A model generated the notes under the pieces. It had not been told where the DNA came from and ran no database searches. It saw only the letters and a list, made by a program, of their open reading frames with translations. Shown here piece after piece: positions 1 to 5,953 of a stretch of 28,406 nt of DNA. Made by a program: the position numbers and the translations under genes. Where the stretch lies: IMG/VR virus record IMGVR_UViG_3300043331_002127, positions 1-28,406 of that record; one strand, given 5' to 3'. Origin of the DNA: a virus. Every line of letters begins with the position of its first letter. Position 1 is the first letter of the stretch.

Positions 1-669
1 GTGCCCCTGCCCCCCATCGCCCTGTATGCCCGACTGGCTGAGGCGTCCTTCGCCCTGCAACGCGAGATCGAGCGGCTGGATGACGCGATGCACACGCTGG
101 CCCTCGCCGCCGCCTGGATTCGCCTGGACGACGTGATCGAGCAGCTGCCTGCCGCCCTGGCCTGGGACGCGCAGCGCCAGCCGCAGGAGACGACGCCCCT
201 CGTGCTGGACCTGGACCCCGACGTGCAGCGGGAGGAGACGCCAGGCACGACCCTGGCGCAAGGAGCACACGCCATGACCAAACCGCTGGAGTCCATAAGC
301 CACGCCTGTGCCCACTGCGGCACGCGGTTGGCCGCCTCGTACCCCTATGCCTACTGTCTGCCCTGCCAGGAGCACGCCCGCTGCGCCCATGGCGTGCGGT
401 ACCAGGACCCCTGTAGCCACTGCGACGCGGAGAGCGATAGGGCCTATGACGGAGGACGTCACCGCATGGGGGCGGCACACGACGCCGCGGCCGCGGCGGT
501 GGGGCGTGTCACGCTCCAGGCCCTCATCGACGCCCTGGTGGCGGAGTACGCCGCCGAGGACCTGCGCCCGGTCATTACCCGCTGCGTGCTGCGCGCCTAC
601 GCCCAGGGCGTGGCCGACACGCAGCGCGAGCAGGACGCAGACCGGTACATCCATGAAAAGGATACATAA
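1..669 (+). CDS. Zinc-ribbon protein with helical N-terminus (start uncertain)
   Basis: The frame is open from the first base (GTG) to TAA at 667-669, 222 residues if all is translated. The first 90 residues look helical (LQREIERLDDAMHTLAL). The second part holds Cys pairs CAHC, CLPC and CSHC plus a lone CAH, a likely double zinc-binding knuckle, then an alanine-rich helical tail. An internal ATG at 274 has an excellent ribosome-binding site (AAGGAG at 260-265, 8-nt spacing), so a 131-residue product starting there is equally plausible. The missing stop upstream and the protein-like composition of residues 1-90 suggest the frame is coding throughout, perhaps with two starts or with a start left of the window. 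The product is probably a small phage accessory protein; no function can be assigned. Confidence 0.6.
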   Translation: MPLPPIALYARLAEASFALQREIERLDDAMHTLALAAAWIRLDDVIEQLPAALAWDAQRQPQETTPLVLDLDPDVQREETPGTTLAQGAHAMTKPLESISHACAHCGTRLAASYPYAYCLPCQEHARCAHGVRYQDPCSHCDAESDRAYDGGRHRMGAAHDAAAAAVGRVTLQALIDALVAEYAAEDLRPVITRCVLRAYAQGVADTQREQDADRYIHEKDT

Positions 670-742
670 ATAACCTGGGGAAAATTCCATAACTCCTTTC
701 AATCATTTTGGATAGGGATGTTGAGAACGGACACGTATCCAT

Positions 743-823
743 ATGAGTTTTTTGCTGACGGACGAAGCCACGCTGGGGGAGGCCTTCCGGGTGGCGCGGC
801 TGCTCGAAAAGGAGGGCCGATGA
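743..823 (+). CDS. Possible 26-residue leader ORF coupled to the next gene
   Basis: An ATG at 743 opens a 26-codon frame (begins MSFLLTDEATLGEAF) whose TGA at 821-823 overlaps the ATG of the next gene at 820 as ATGA. This is the usual arrangement for translational coupling, and the SD of the next gene (AAGGAGG) lies inside this ORF. The upstream ribosome-binding site is weak. It could be a real micro-protein, a leader peptide, or chance. Confidence 0.35.
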   Translation: MSFLLTDEATLGEAFRVARLLEKEGR

Positions 824-951
824 TCGACGTGTTCTTTACCGTCCTCTTTGCCCTCGGCGCCTTCCTCGGCGCGCTCAGCTGTGCGGTGCTCGCGCTCGGC
901 GGCTGGCTCGCCTGGCGCGCGCGCCTGGACCGGCCCCGTGGCCCGCGCTAG
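820..951 (+). CDS. Small single-pass membrane protein
   Basis: The 43-residue product starts at ATG 820 behind a near-perfect SD (AAAAGGAGGG at 807-816). Residues 2-32 form one long hydrophobic segment rich in Leu, Ala, Phe and Gly, followed by a basic tail (RARLDRPRGPR), so the C-terminus is predicted to be cytoplasmic. An earlier in-frame start at 718 exists but has no good SD, and the stretch between does not look like protein. Small membrane proteins like this are common in phage lysis or exclusion regions, but nothing here identifies a holin. It lies between a coupled micro-ORF and a zinc-ribbon gene that overlaps its end by 14 bases. Confidence 0.6.
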   Translation: MIDVFFTVLFALGAFLGALSCAVLALGGWLAWRARLDRPRGPR

Positions 952-1186
952 CCAGCGCGCCTACTACCGGCTGCGCCAGCGTTGCCCCTGGTGCGGGAAG
1001 CCCTGCCAGGGGCAACGGCGCCACTGCGCCAGGTGCCTGGCCTGGAACCGCGCCTACCAGCGCGCCCGGTACAACCGCCTGCGCCAGGCCGGGGTCTGCG
1101 TGCAGTGTGCGCACGAAGAGGCGCCGCCGCCGTATGCGCGGTGCAGCACCTGCAGGGCGTACATGCGGGCCTATCATCGGAGTTGA
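938..1186 (+). CDS. Small double zinc-ribbon protein
   Basis: The product is 82 residues if it starts at GTG 938, which overlaps the end of the membrane-protein gene. Two Cys-rich units repeat the same plan. The first is a basic YRLRQ stretch followed by CPWCGKPC and CARC, then an AYQRARY helix. The second is YNRLRQAGVCVQC and CSTC, then RAYMRAYHRS. This internal duplication supports a real gene. Tandem CxxC/CxxC modules with Arg/Tyr-rich helices occur in many phage proteins of unknown role and may bind nucleic acid. No clear SD precedes the GTG, so translation probably depends on the upstream gene. The start is uncertain. Confidence 0.55.
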   Translation: MARASQRAYYRLRQRCPWCGKPCQGQRRHCARCLAWNRAYQRARYNRLRQAGVCVQCAHEEAPPPYARCSTCRAYMRAYHRS

Positions 1187-1362
1187 CAGGGACACGGCAC
1201 CGCCAGGCAGCGCTCCAGCGGCACGCCACCCGTCGCCGTGACGCCAGAGCCAAACGGGCTGCGCCACCACAGGCAGGAGGCGGCCTGCCGCTCCTCCAGG
1301 GCCTGCACAAGTTGGCCGTGACAGCCGCCGAGCAGCAGTGCCAGGAGCAGCATCAGGCGCAT
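1174..1362 (-). CDS. Small putative lipoprotein (possible Rz1-like)
   Basis: The product is 62 residues, starting at ATG 1362 with a GAAAGGG ribosome-binding site about 8 bases upstream. The N-terminus MRLMLLLALLLGGC is a compact lipoprotein signal with lipobox LGGC, so Cys14 would be lipidated after cleavage by signal peptidase II. The mature part is about 49 residues with three further Cys and a PCPC motif near the end. The size fits an outer spanin (Rz1) or another small phage lipoprotein, but it lacks the Pro-rich composition typical of Rz1 and no inner spanin is evident beside it. Its 3' end overlaps the convergent zinc-ribbon gene by 13 bases. Confidence 0.5.
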   Translation of the reverse strand: MRLMLLLALLLGGCHGQLVQALEERQAASCLWWRSPFGSGVTATGGVPLERCLAVPCPCQLR

Positions 1363-1391
1363 GCTAGCGGCCCTTTCATGGGCGGATTGCC

Positions 1392-1676
1392 CTAGAGGAA
1401 GCGGGCCGCACACTGGGCGAGCGCTGCATACGCCGCATCAATCGACGTTTTCACCGTGGAGAGCGCAAACATGGCGTCGTCGATCGTCGTTTTTTGCAGG
1501 CCGCTGAGTTCTGGCAGCTCATCAAGTTCTGTTTGGTCTAACGTTTCTTTCACACCACCAGCCGCGTTATAGACCTCGTTGAGTGAGGCGAGGCGCGGTT
1601 GCCAGTCCGCCAGAACGTTCTTGGTGAGGGCACAAATCTTGCTTACCGTGTCGTGCTCCAAGGTACTGAGAGCCAT
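1392..1676 (-). CDS. Conserved-looking small helical phage protein, unknown function
   Basis: The product is 94 residues, begins MALSTLEHDTVSK and has a clear ribbon of helices. ATG 1676 is preceded by AAAAGGAAA at a suitable distance. The protein is mildly acidic with no signal peptide, membrane segment or Cys cluster. Its Thr/Ala/Leu pattern (DDAMFALSTVKTSIDAAYAAL) suggests a small helical bundle or coiled coil. It is the last recognisable minus-strand gene beyond the tail fibres, separated from them by two plus-strand genes, so it may be a small virion or lysis-region protein. I do not recognise its family. Confidence 0.7.
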   Translation of the reverse strand: MALSTLEHDTVSKICALTKNVLADWQPRLASLNEVYNAAGGVKETLDQTELDELPELSGLQKTTIDDAMFALSTVKTSIDAAYAALAQCAARFL

Positions 1677-1688
1677 GGTGATTTCCTT

Positions 1689-1725
1689 TTGTGTACGTAT
1701 AACGACTATGGTAAAATGCCCCTAT
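1689..1725 (+). promoter_or_regulatory. Promoter for the HNH gene at 1803
   Basis: An extended -10 TGG-TAAAAT (hexamer 1712-1717) has TTGTGT 17 bases upstream (1689-1694). CTAT follows at 1722-1725, where transcription should start. The pattern GGTAnAnTnnnnCTAT recurs at 2479 and 14251. Confidence 0.55.
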
Positions 1726-1733
1726 CAATAACA

Positions 1734-1766
1734 AACCCCAACAGTGTTGCAAGCACCGCTGGGGTT
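1734..1766 (+). repeat. Inverted repeat (hairpin) in the HNH gene leader
   Basis: AACCCCA (1734-1740) pairs with TGGGGTT (1760-1766), with an inner GTG/CAC pair around a 7-base loop. No T-tract follows on the plus strand. It would lie in the 5' untranslated region of the HNH gene. Read leftwards it is followed by TTGTTATT, so a weak leftward terminator is possible. Confidence 0.45.
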
Positions 1767-1802
1767 CTGACCATCCCACTCTGCATTGGAGGTGCAGGCG
1801 TT

Positions 1803-2456
1803 ATGGCTAGCAATCAAGATACTCTGTGTGCATGCGGTTGCCAACAAATTGTTTCCCCAGGGAAAACCTGGAAACAAAACCATCGGCAACGACTCTTTCC
1901 GCCCCATCCCCCTGTTCGTCCTCTCCTTGAACGCTTCTGGGCAAAGGTGGTCAAGACAGAAACCTGCTGGCTCTGGGGTGGTTCTGCCATTCCTCGCAGG
2001 TATGGCATTCTCTGGGAGAATAAAAAACCTGTTTTTGCGCATCGTTTTTCGTATGAATTGCATTATGGCCCTATCCCTGATGGTCTCTGGTGTCTCCACC
2101 ACTGTGATACGCCTTCCTGCGTGCGTCCTGAGCATCTCTTCCTCGGCACGAATAGCGATAATATGCGTGACGCTGGGGCAAAAGGCCGTATGGGAGCACA
2201 ACGTGATCCCTTTGGTTTCAGTCAAAGAATCCAGGATTCCTTACGCCTTCATCCAGAAAGACGCGCCCGAGGAGCACGTATTCACACAGCAAAACTGACA
2301 GAGGCACAGGTACGAGACATTCGGCATATCTATGCACGTGGGGACATCTCGTATGCAGCACTCGCACGGATGTTTGGTGTCAGCCAGCAGCACGTCAGTG
2401 CTATCGTCAAACGCCGCCTCTGGCGTTATCTCGAAGACGAAGAGCATCTGTCGTAG
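1803..2456 (+). CDS. HNH homing endonuclease with C-terminal helix-turn-helix
   Basis: The 217-residue product starts at ATG 1803 with GGAGG about 10 bases upstream. Residues 8-13 form a CACGC zinc knuckle. Residues 53-122 hold the HNH nuclease core: CWLWGG, AHRFSYE, then HHCDTPSCVRPEHLFLGT and the NMRDA tail typical of HNH_3-type homing endonucleases (metal-binding HH at 99-100, Asn/Asp in the following helix). The C-terminus (about 175-212) reads as a DNA-binding helix-turn-helix (LTEAQVRDIR, YAALARMFGVSQQHVSAI). It should make a site-specific DNA break that spreads its own gene. It is freestanding, with its own promoter and a leader hairpin, on the strand opposite the morphogenesis genes. 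Confidence 0.9.
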   Translation: MASNQDTLCACGCQQIVSPGKTWKQNHRQRLFPPHPPVRPLLERFWAKVVKTETCWLWGGSAIPRRYGILWENKKPVFAHRFSYELHYGPIPDGLWCLHHCDTPSCVRPEHLFLGTNSDNMRDAGAKGRMGAQRDPFGFSQRIQDSLRLHPERRARGARIHTAKLTEAQVRDIRHIYARGDISYAALARMFGVSQQHVSAIVKRRLWRYLEDEEHLS

Positions 2457-2473
2457 CGGGCATGGTGCGTTCC

Positions 2474-2494
2474 TTTTTGGTAGAATGATGCTAT
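2474..2494 (+). promoter_or_regulatory. Extended -10 promoter for the 2595 gene
   Basis: TTTTTGGTAGAAT contains TG-G-TAGAAT (hexamer 2481-2486), an extended -10, followed by CTAT at 2491-2494. No convincing -35 is visible. The first nine bases and the CTAT spacing match the element at 14246-14266. Confidence 0.55.
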
Positions 2495-2505
2495 AGTCTC
2501 ATGCC

Positions 2506-2591
2506 GACGGTAGGGCAGGGGCGGGTCGCTCCCGTCCAGACACCCCCTGCCGGTGTCGGCCCTATCGTCAACAACCTGGCAGGGAGGTTGT
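2506..2591 (+). ncRNA. Structured 5' leader RNA, copy 1
   Basis: The predicted fold has an outer stem 2506-2515/2560-2569 (10 pairs, one G-U). It encloses arm 1, with CAGGGG/CCCCTG (2516-2521/2544-2549) capped by CGGG/CCCG, and arm 2, CCG-GTGT-CGG (2550-2559), giving a three-way junction. A separate hairpin, ACAACCT/AGGTTGT (2571-2577/2585-2591), encloses the ribosome-binding site AGGGAGG. Its loop GGCAGGG can also pair with CCCTGCC at 2545-2551. The tip GCGGGTCGCTCCCG (2521-2534) matches 13 of 14 bases at 14286-14299. Pairings were found by eye; covariation is untested. Confidence 0.5.
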
Positions 2592-2594
2592 CCT

Positions 2595-2789
2595 ATGGAA
2601 TCCGCCGAAGTCGAACGTTTTCTTCGCGCCTTGTTTGCCATGATGCAGCATAGCCAGCACATCCATGACGATCTCCGTACTGCCATTGCCGAGCTGCAAG
2701 AGTTTAACCGCCAGCAACTTGGCCTCAGTGAACGCCTGCTGCGCCTGCTGGAAAGCAGCACGGGCCAGGGGGAGAACGGCCACACCTAA
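2595..2789 (+). CDS. Small coiled-coil protein ending in NGHT
   Basis: The 64-residue product starts at ATG 2595, 7 bases after AGGGAGG. Almost the whole chain is a predicted amphipathic helix (DDLRTAIAELQEFNRQQLG, LSERLLRLLESS), with no membrane segment. It ends GENGHT. Three other small coiled-coil proteins in this window end in a similar Gly/Asn/His tail (5254 gene SGH, 5712 gene NGH, 26352 gene GGSHA), which suggests a family. It stands alone on the plus strand between tail-fibre and HNH genes, and its stop codon overlaps the stop of the convergent fibre gene. It is moron-like in position; no function is recognised. Confidence 0.7.
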   Translation: MESAEVERFLRALFAMMQHSQHIHDDLRTAIAELQEFNRQQLGLSERLLRLLESSTGQGENGHT

Positions 2790-3946
2790 ACCCCCAGCGC
2801 GTCTTCCAGCGTCTGCACGCGCGCCAGCACAGCTTGCAGCGCCGCCGTGAGGATGGGCACCAGACGGCTCACGTCCACCTGCTGCGGGCGGATACTGCCG
2901 TCGTCGTTCACTTCATCGGGCAAGCCCGTCACCGCTTCCGGCACCGGGATCATTAATTCGTGGGCGAGGAATCCCACGCCGGGGCTGTCGTCGACGTTCC
3001 ACTTCCAGCGCACCGGCCTGAGCGCCGCGAGCGTCGTGAGGGCGTCGGTGAGGGGCTGGATGGCGTGTTTCAGGCGCACGTCGCTCGACGTATTAAAACT
3101 GGTCGCGCTGCCCGTCGTGCCAATGGAACCGATGGTCGTCCCCGCGACATTGCTGAACGTCACCGGCTCGCCGCCCGGTCCATCGCTATCCGTCTGGCGA
3201 AAGGCCATGGCAAACGACGCCGCCTTATTCCAGTAAATCGAGTGCTGAACATTGGCCGCGAGGGGCGCGTAGTCCGCGCCCTGGCCAAAGACGGTCTGGC
3301 CCTTGAGCCGCGTGATCCCCAGCACATCCAGGGGATACCCGCCCACGCGCCCGCAGCCCAGGGCCGTATTGACCTGGGCGTGCTGCGTCCACAGCGGCTG
3401 GCCATCCACCGTAAGCGCGTAGGAGGTATTGAGCGCGGTCCCAAACGCCCCACGGGTCGAGCCCTGCACCGTCTGGGCGACCACCGTCCCCCCCGTAATC
3501 GCCACCGCGTGGCTGTTTTGCCTGCTCATCGGCGGGCTCACGGCGTCGGGCAGGGTGGTCACCGCCGTAATCACCCCACCCGCGACGGTGATCTGCGCAA
3601 ACCCGAGCAGGCCACTGACCCCCGGCGGTTGCGTCGCGCTCATCTGCCAGACGAAATGCGAGCCCGCCCGCCGCGTCCAGCCACTCACCGCGGTACTCAG
3701 GTCGGCGTGGAGGGCGAGCCAATAGGTACCGTTGCCGCCGCTGAGGGTGACACTCACGGCTGGCTGCGAGACATAGACGAGCCTCGCAGCGTCCCGTACA
3801 TAGCCGGTCGCGGCCACCGCGGGCAGCGTGAGAGAGGCGGCGGGCACGGTCAGGCCGGAGTGGGAGAGAATCACGGCAGGGCCGAGGTCTCCCCAGGTGC
3901 ACATCAGTTCATGGAGGGTATCGGGAAGGGCATGCAAATTACTCAA
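2786..3946 (-). CDS. Tail fibre protein with C-terminal S74 chaperone domain
   Basis: The 386-residue product probably starts at TTG 3946 behind AAGGAGGAGACG; the longer frame upstream overlaps the preceding gene. The middle is beta-rich and Gly/Thr-rich, as in a fibre shaft. From about residue 290 it matches the S74 intramolecular chaperone (endosialidase-type): SDVRLKHAIQPLTDAL, ALRPVRWKW, GVGFLAHEL and PEAVTG, ending in a helix with a Leu-rich coiled coil. In this family the domain trimerises the fibre and cleaves itself before the SD of SDxRLK. The protein should be a host-recognition fibre or spike. It follows the gene at 3957 by 10 bases on the same strand, which suggests both belong to one fibre module. 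Confidence 0.88.
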   Translation of the reverse strand: MSNLHALPDTLHELMCTWGDLGPAVILSHSGLTVPAASLTLPAVAATGYVRDAARLVYVSQPAVSVTLSGGNGTYWLALHADLSTAVSGWTRRAGSHFVWQMSATQPPGVSGLLGFAQITVAGGVITAVTTLPDAVSPPMSRQNSHAVAITGGTVVAQTVQGSTRGAFGTALNTSYALTVDGQPLWTQHAQVNTALGCGRVGGYPLDVLGITRLKGQTVFGQGADYAPLAANVQHSIYWNKAASFAMAFRQTDSDGPGGEPVTFSNVAGTTIGSIGTTGSATSFNTSSDVRLKHAIQPLTDALTTLAALRPVRWKWNVDDSPGVGFLAHELMIPVPEAVTGLPDEVNDDGSIRPQQVDVSRLVPILTAALQAVLARVQTLEDALGV

Positions 3947-3956
3947 CGTCTCCTCC

Positions 3957-4646
3957 TTACGGGACAACGTCCGCCGGGATCGTTTCCCAAAACACCGTAC
4001 AATGGAGACTGCCTGTCGCGTCAAAGAATCCGCCTTCCGCCTGCGCCAGCAGCGTGTACGCACTGGGCGCCGCGATCGGTTGGTCCCCGGCGGCGTGCCC
4101 GAGTTGGCCGCCCGTGGTGCCCGCCGTGAGCGTGGTGATCCGTGCCCAGCGGTCAGATGCGACCGCGTCCCCCAGGGCGATCACGGTCAGGCCCTGGCTC
4201 GTGCCAAAGTCCGCCGTCACGGTCCAACTGACGCCGACCACTCTATACCCAGCAGGGGCCATGTCAGGAAAAATGATCTGCGCCGCGCCCGGCGTCGGGG
4301 TCAGGGTGGCGTCGGTCGAACCCATAATCAACTCTCCTGGGCCAGGGGATATCGGTGCGGGCCATCCATAGTTATCCACTTCGAAGAGCACGACGCCGTC
4401 CGCATCCGTCAAGCGTAGACGATACAGACCGTTGAGCCAGATATAGGCGGACCCTTGATCATCCAGGATCGTGGGATTCGGATTCGGCGTGATGAGCCCA
4501 GGGTCCACAAAGGTCGCTTTCGGCGTACTCGTTTCCGGCACGTAACTATAGAGCTTTGCGCCTATCGCCGCCTCGGAATCAATAAACGCCTGGAAGCGTG
4601 GCCATGGCACGATAACAATGACGGTTGGCTCAACGGTAGGGGCCAC
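3957..4646 (-). CDS. Tail fibre/virion-attachment protein
   Basis: The 229-residue product starts at GTG 4646 (AGGA upstream). Residues 15-95 resemble the N-terminal module of many phage fibres: GAKLYSYVPETSTPKATFVDP, then NPTILDDQGSAYIWL, then YRLRLTDADGVVLFEVDNY. Residues about 118-229 are a beta domain (APAGYRVVGVSW, GDAVASDRW, LTAGTTG, AYTLLAQAEGGFF) that is clearly repeated in the protein encoded at 12275-12814. That domain resembles the C-terminal beta domain seen after DUF2793-type fibre regions. The protein probably links the fibre to the virion or binds a surface sugar. The next gene (S74 fibre) follows at once. Confidence 0.75.
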   Translation of the reverse strand: MAPTVEPTVIVIVPWPRFQAFIDSEAAIGAKLYSYVPETSTPKATFVDPGLITPNPNPTILDDQGSAYIWLNGLYRLRLTDADGVVLFEVDNYGWPAPISPGPGELIMGSTDATLTPTPGAAQIIFPDMAPAGYRVVGVSWTVTADFGTSQGLTVIALGDAVASDRWARITTLTAGTTGGQLGHAAGDQPIAAPSAYTLLAQAEGGFFDATGSLHCTVFWETIPADVVP

Positions 4647-4661
4647 TTTTTTTATCCTAAA

Positions 4662-4692
4662 GTTTACGCATACGTTACCGATAAGGTATACT
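4662..4692 (+). promoter_or_regulatory. Promoter for the 4730-6289 operon
   Basis: TATACT at 4687-4692 is preceded by GG, and TTTACG lies at 4662-4667 with a 19-base spacer. The element sits in the AT-rich gap between the divergent fibre gene (start 4646) and the small-gene operon starting at 4730. Confidence 0.5.
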
Positions 4693-4729
4693 AGAAGCGT
4701 CCGTCACTCTGTGTACAGGAGCCCGCACC

Positions 4730-4882
4730 ATGCACGACATGCTGATCTATTACACCCTCTGGTTCCTGGTGACCGTGGGCATGCTCTGGTCGATTCGGGA
4801 CCAGAACGCCAAAACCCAGGAGATGCTCACGCGTATTGCGCGCTATCTGGGCGACGATCGCCCCACGGGAGAGGACGCATGA
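4730..4882 (+). CDS. Small membrane-anchored protein
   Basis: The 50-residue product starts at ATG 4730 after CAGGAG. Residues 4-22 are a transmembrane helix (LIYYTLWFLVTVGMLW), followed by a charged helical tail (DQNAKTQEMLTRIARYLGDD). This suggests a short bitopic protein with a cytoplasmic coiled coil. Its stop overlaps the next start as ATGA (4879-4882). It is the first gene of a plus-strand operon set among minus-strand tail genes. No family is recognised. Confidence 0.65.
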   Translation: MHDMLIYYTLWFLVTVGMLWSIRDQNAKTQEMLTRIARYLGDDRPTGEDA

Positions 4883-5037
4883 TCCGACGCATCAAGCCCC
4901 TGACCTGCCAGCGCTGTGGCCACACCTGGATTCCCCGCAAGGCGGAGATTCGCCAGTGTGCCAAATGTAAATCGGCGTACTTCGAGACGCCCAGAGAAGC
5001 GCGGCCTGCTCCGGCGTCACCCGCAGCAGACCGCTAA
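4879..5037 (+). CDS. Zinc-ribbon protein (phage type)
   Basis: The 52-residue product starts at ATG 4879, coupled to the upstream gene by ATGA. It is a single zinc ribbon: LTCQRCGHTWIPRK followed 11 residues later by CAKC and YFETPRE, matching the common phage and archaeal pattern CxxCGxxWxPR...CxxCxS.YW..PR. Four Cys should hold one zinc. The tail is Pro/Ala-rich and flexible. It probably has a nucleic-acid or protein contact role; no precise function is known. Confidence 0.75.
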   Translation: MIRRIKPLTCQRCGHTWIPRKAEIRQCAKCKSAYFETPREARPAPASPAADR

Positions 5038-5063
5038 ACACCATGCATAGTGGAGTATGCACA

Positions 5064-5243
5064 ATGTCTAAGCCCTATCGTACCCGATTTGTCCTGTCCC
5101 TGGCGGCCCTCGCCGTCGTCGTCCTGCTCCAGGCCGCGCCGGCGCTGGCGTCGTGCACGTACCACACGTACACCATCAACGGCCGCATGGTGACGTGTTC
5201 CACGTGTTGCTTTGGCAGCATCTGCAACACCAATTGCTTCTAG
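5064..5243 (+). CDS. Secreted small Cys-rich peptide
   Basis: The 59-residue product starts at ATG 5064 (GGAG 8 bases upstream); a longer start at 5043 is less likely. A typical Sec signal peptide (KPYRTR, a hydrophobic run of Leu/Ala/Val, then APALA) predicts cleavage before SCTYHTY. The mature peptide is about 29 residues with six Cys, in the order C-x(14)-CSTCC-x(4)-C-x(3)-C, and ends NCF, so it is probably disulfide-bonded or metal-binding outside the cytoplasm. Similar short secreted peptides ending NTNCF occur sporadically in bacteria and phages as far as I recall, without known role. Confidence 0.7.
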   Translation: MSKPYRTRFVLSLAALAVVVLLQAAPALASCTYHTYTINGRMVTCSTCCFGSICNTNCF

Positions 5244-5253
5244 GGAGCCTGCC

Positions 5254-5505
5254 ATGGACCTCAGCGAATATGACAGCATCATCAAGTCCCTGGCCACCAT
5301 TGCGGCCCATCAGGACACCATCAATCGTCGCCTGGAAGAACATGCCCAGGACATCAAGGCCATCCTGCAACAGCAGGCCGCCGTCAATGCGCAACAGGCC
5401 GTCGTCAATACCCAGAACACCACGCTGATTATGCGCATCGTCCGCACGCTCGACCGTATTGATGAGAAGCTCGAGCGCATTTTTCCCGCGCCCAGCGGAC
5501 ACTAG
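5254..5505 (+). CDS. Coiled-coil protein ending in SGH
   Basis: The 83-residue product starts at ATG 5254, with AGGGAG 6 bases upstream overlapping the previous stop. It begins MDLSEYDSIIK and is almost wholly heptad-like helix, with an Ala/Gln/Asn-rich middle (QQQAAVNAQQAVVNTQN) and a final amphipathic helix (MRIVRTLDRIDEKLERIF). There is no membrane segment. The ending PAPSGH and overall build match the coiled-coil proteins at 2595, 5712 and 26352. The next gene encodes a small membrane protein, as after the 5712 and 26352 genes, suggesting paired partners. Confidence 0.75.
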   Translation: MDLSEYDSIIKSLATIAAHQDTINRRLEEHAQDIKAILQQQAAVNAQQAVVNTQNTTLIMRIVRTLDRIDEKLERIFPAPSGH

Positions 5506-5514
5506 GAGCCTGCC

Positions 5515-5658
5515 ATGGATCGCGTCTCCTTGACGATCATCGTCACAGGCTTTGTGCTCATGCTCGGCTGCACGACGCTGATTGCGTACCAAAACGTCCG
5601 GCTTGGCCAGATTCAGCAGCACGTGATCGAACTGATCGTGCAAACCCATCGCCAGTAA
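5515..5658 (+). CDS. Small membrane protein paired with the coiled-coil gene
   Basis: The 47-residue product starts at ATG 5515, with SD TAGGAG formed partly from the previous stop. Residues 5-24 are a transmembrane helix (LTIIVTGFVLMLGCTTLIAY), followed by an amphipathic tail (GQIQQHVIELIVQTHRQ). A Cys at residue 19 lies in the helix, so it is not a lipobox start. The initiation region GGAGCCTGCCATGGA is identical to that of the preceding gene (5244 and 5505), a sign of local duplication. No function is recognised; holin-like size, but not demonstrable. Confidence 0.65.
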   Translation: MDRVSLTIIVTGFVLMLGCTTLIAYQNVRLGQIQQHVIELIVQTHRQ

Positions 5659-5670
5659 CCACCCATACAC

Positions 5671-5691
5671 GCCCCTGGCCTGGCCAGGGGC
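5671..5691. repeat. Perfect 21-base palindrome between gene pairs
   Basis: GCCCCTGGC-CTG-GCCAGGGGC is a perfect hairpin of nine G-C-rich pairs in the 53-base gap between the 5515 and 5712 genes. No T-run follows (CAGGAAGG, leading into the next SD), so a classical terminator is unlikely. It may be an RNA processing or partial-termination site. Confidence 0.6.
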
Positions 5692-5711
5692 CAGGAAGGA
5701 GAGGGAGCGCT

Positions 5712-5945
5712 ATGGACCCGACCCCGACCCCGATGGAACTCCTCCAGCGTGCCATGCAGCTCCATGCCGACACGCTGATTGACCACAAAGAGCGCCTCGG
5801 CGTGCACCAGCACTGGCTCACGGCCTATGCCGCGATGCTGGAGCAGCATCACCTGCGCATGGATCAACTCCAGGCCACGGTCGAACGCATTGACGTCACC
5901 CTGGCCGCCGTCAAAGACCTGCTCAACCGGCCCAATGGGCACTAG
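5712..5945 (+). CDS. Coiled-coil protein ending in NGH
   Basis: The 77-residue product starts at ATG 5712 (GAGGGAG just upstream). After a Pro/Thr-rich start (MDPTPTPMELL) it is continuous amphipathic helix rich in His/Gln/Leu (LHADTLIDHKERLGVHQHWL, DQLQATVERIDVTLAAVKDLL), ending RPNGH. The build, length and tail resemble the 5254 and 2595 proteins. It is followed after 8 bases by a membrane-protein gene. Probably a structural or regulatory partner of that membrane protein; unknown. Confidence 0.75.
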   Translation: MDPTPTPMELLQRAMQLHADTLIDHKERLGVHQHWLTAYAAMLEQHHLRMDQLQATVERIDVTLAAVKDLLNRPNGH

Positions 5946-5953
5946 GAGGGACC

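Noticed and set aside
2960-4129. Long plus-strand open frame of 389 codons across the fibre genes
   Set aside because: It lies opposite the S74 fibre and its neighbour, is rich in Arg/Gly/Pro/His with no domain, and has no suitable ribosome-binding site. It is a GC-rich antisense shadow.
5671-5691. Palindrome read as an intrinsic terminator
   Set aside because: No run of T follows on either strand, and the next gene's ribosome-binding site is only a few bases away.
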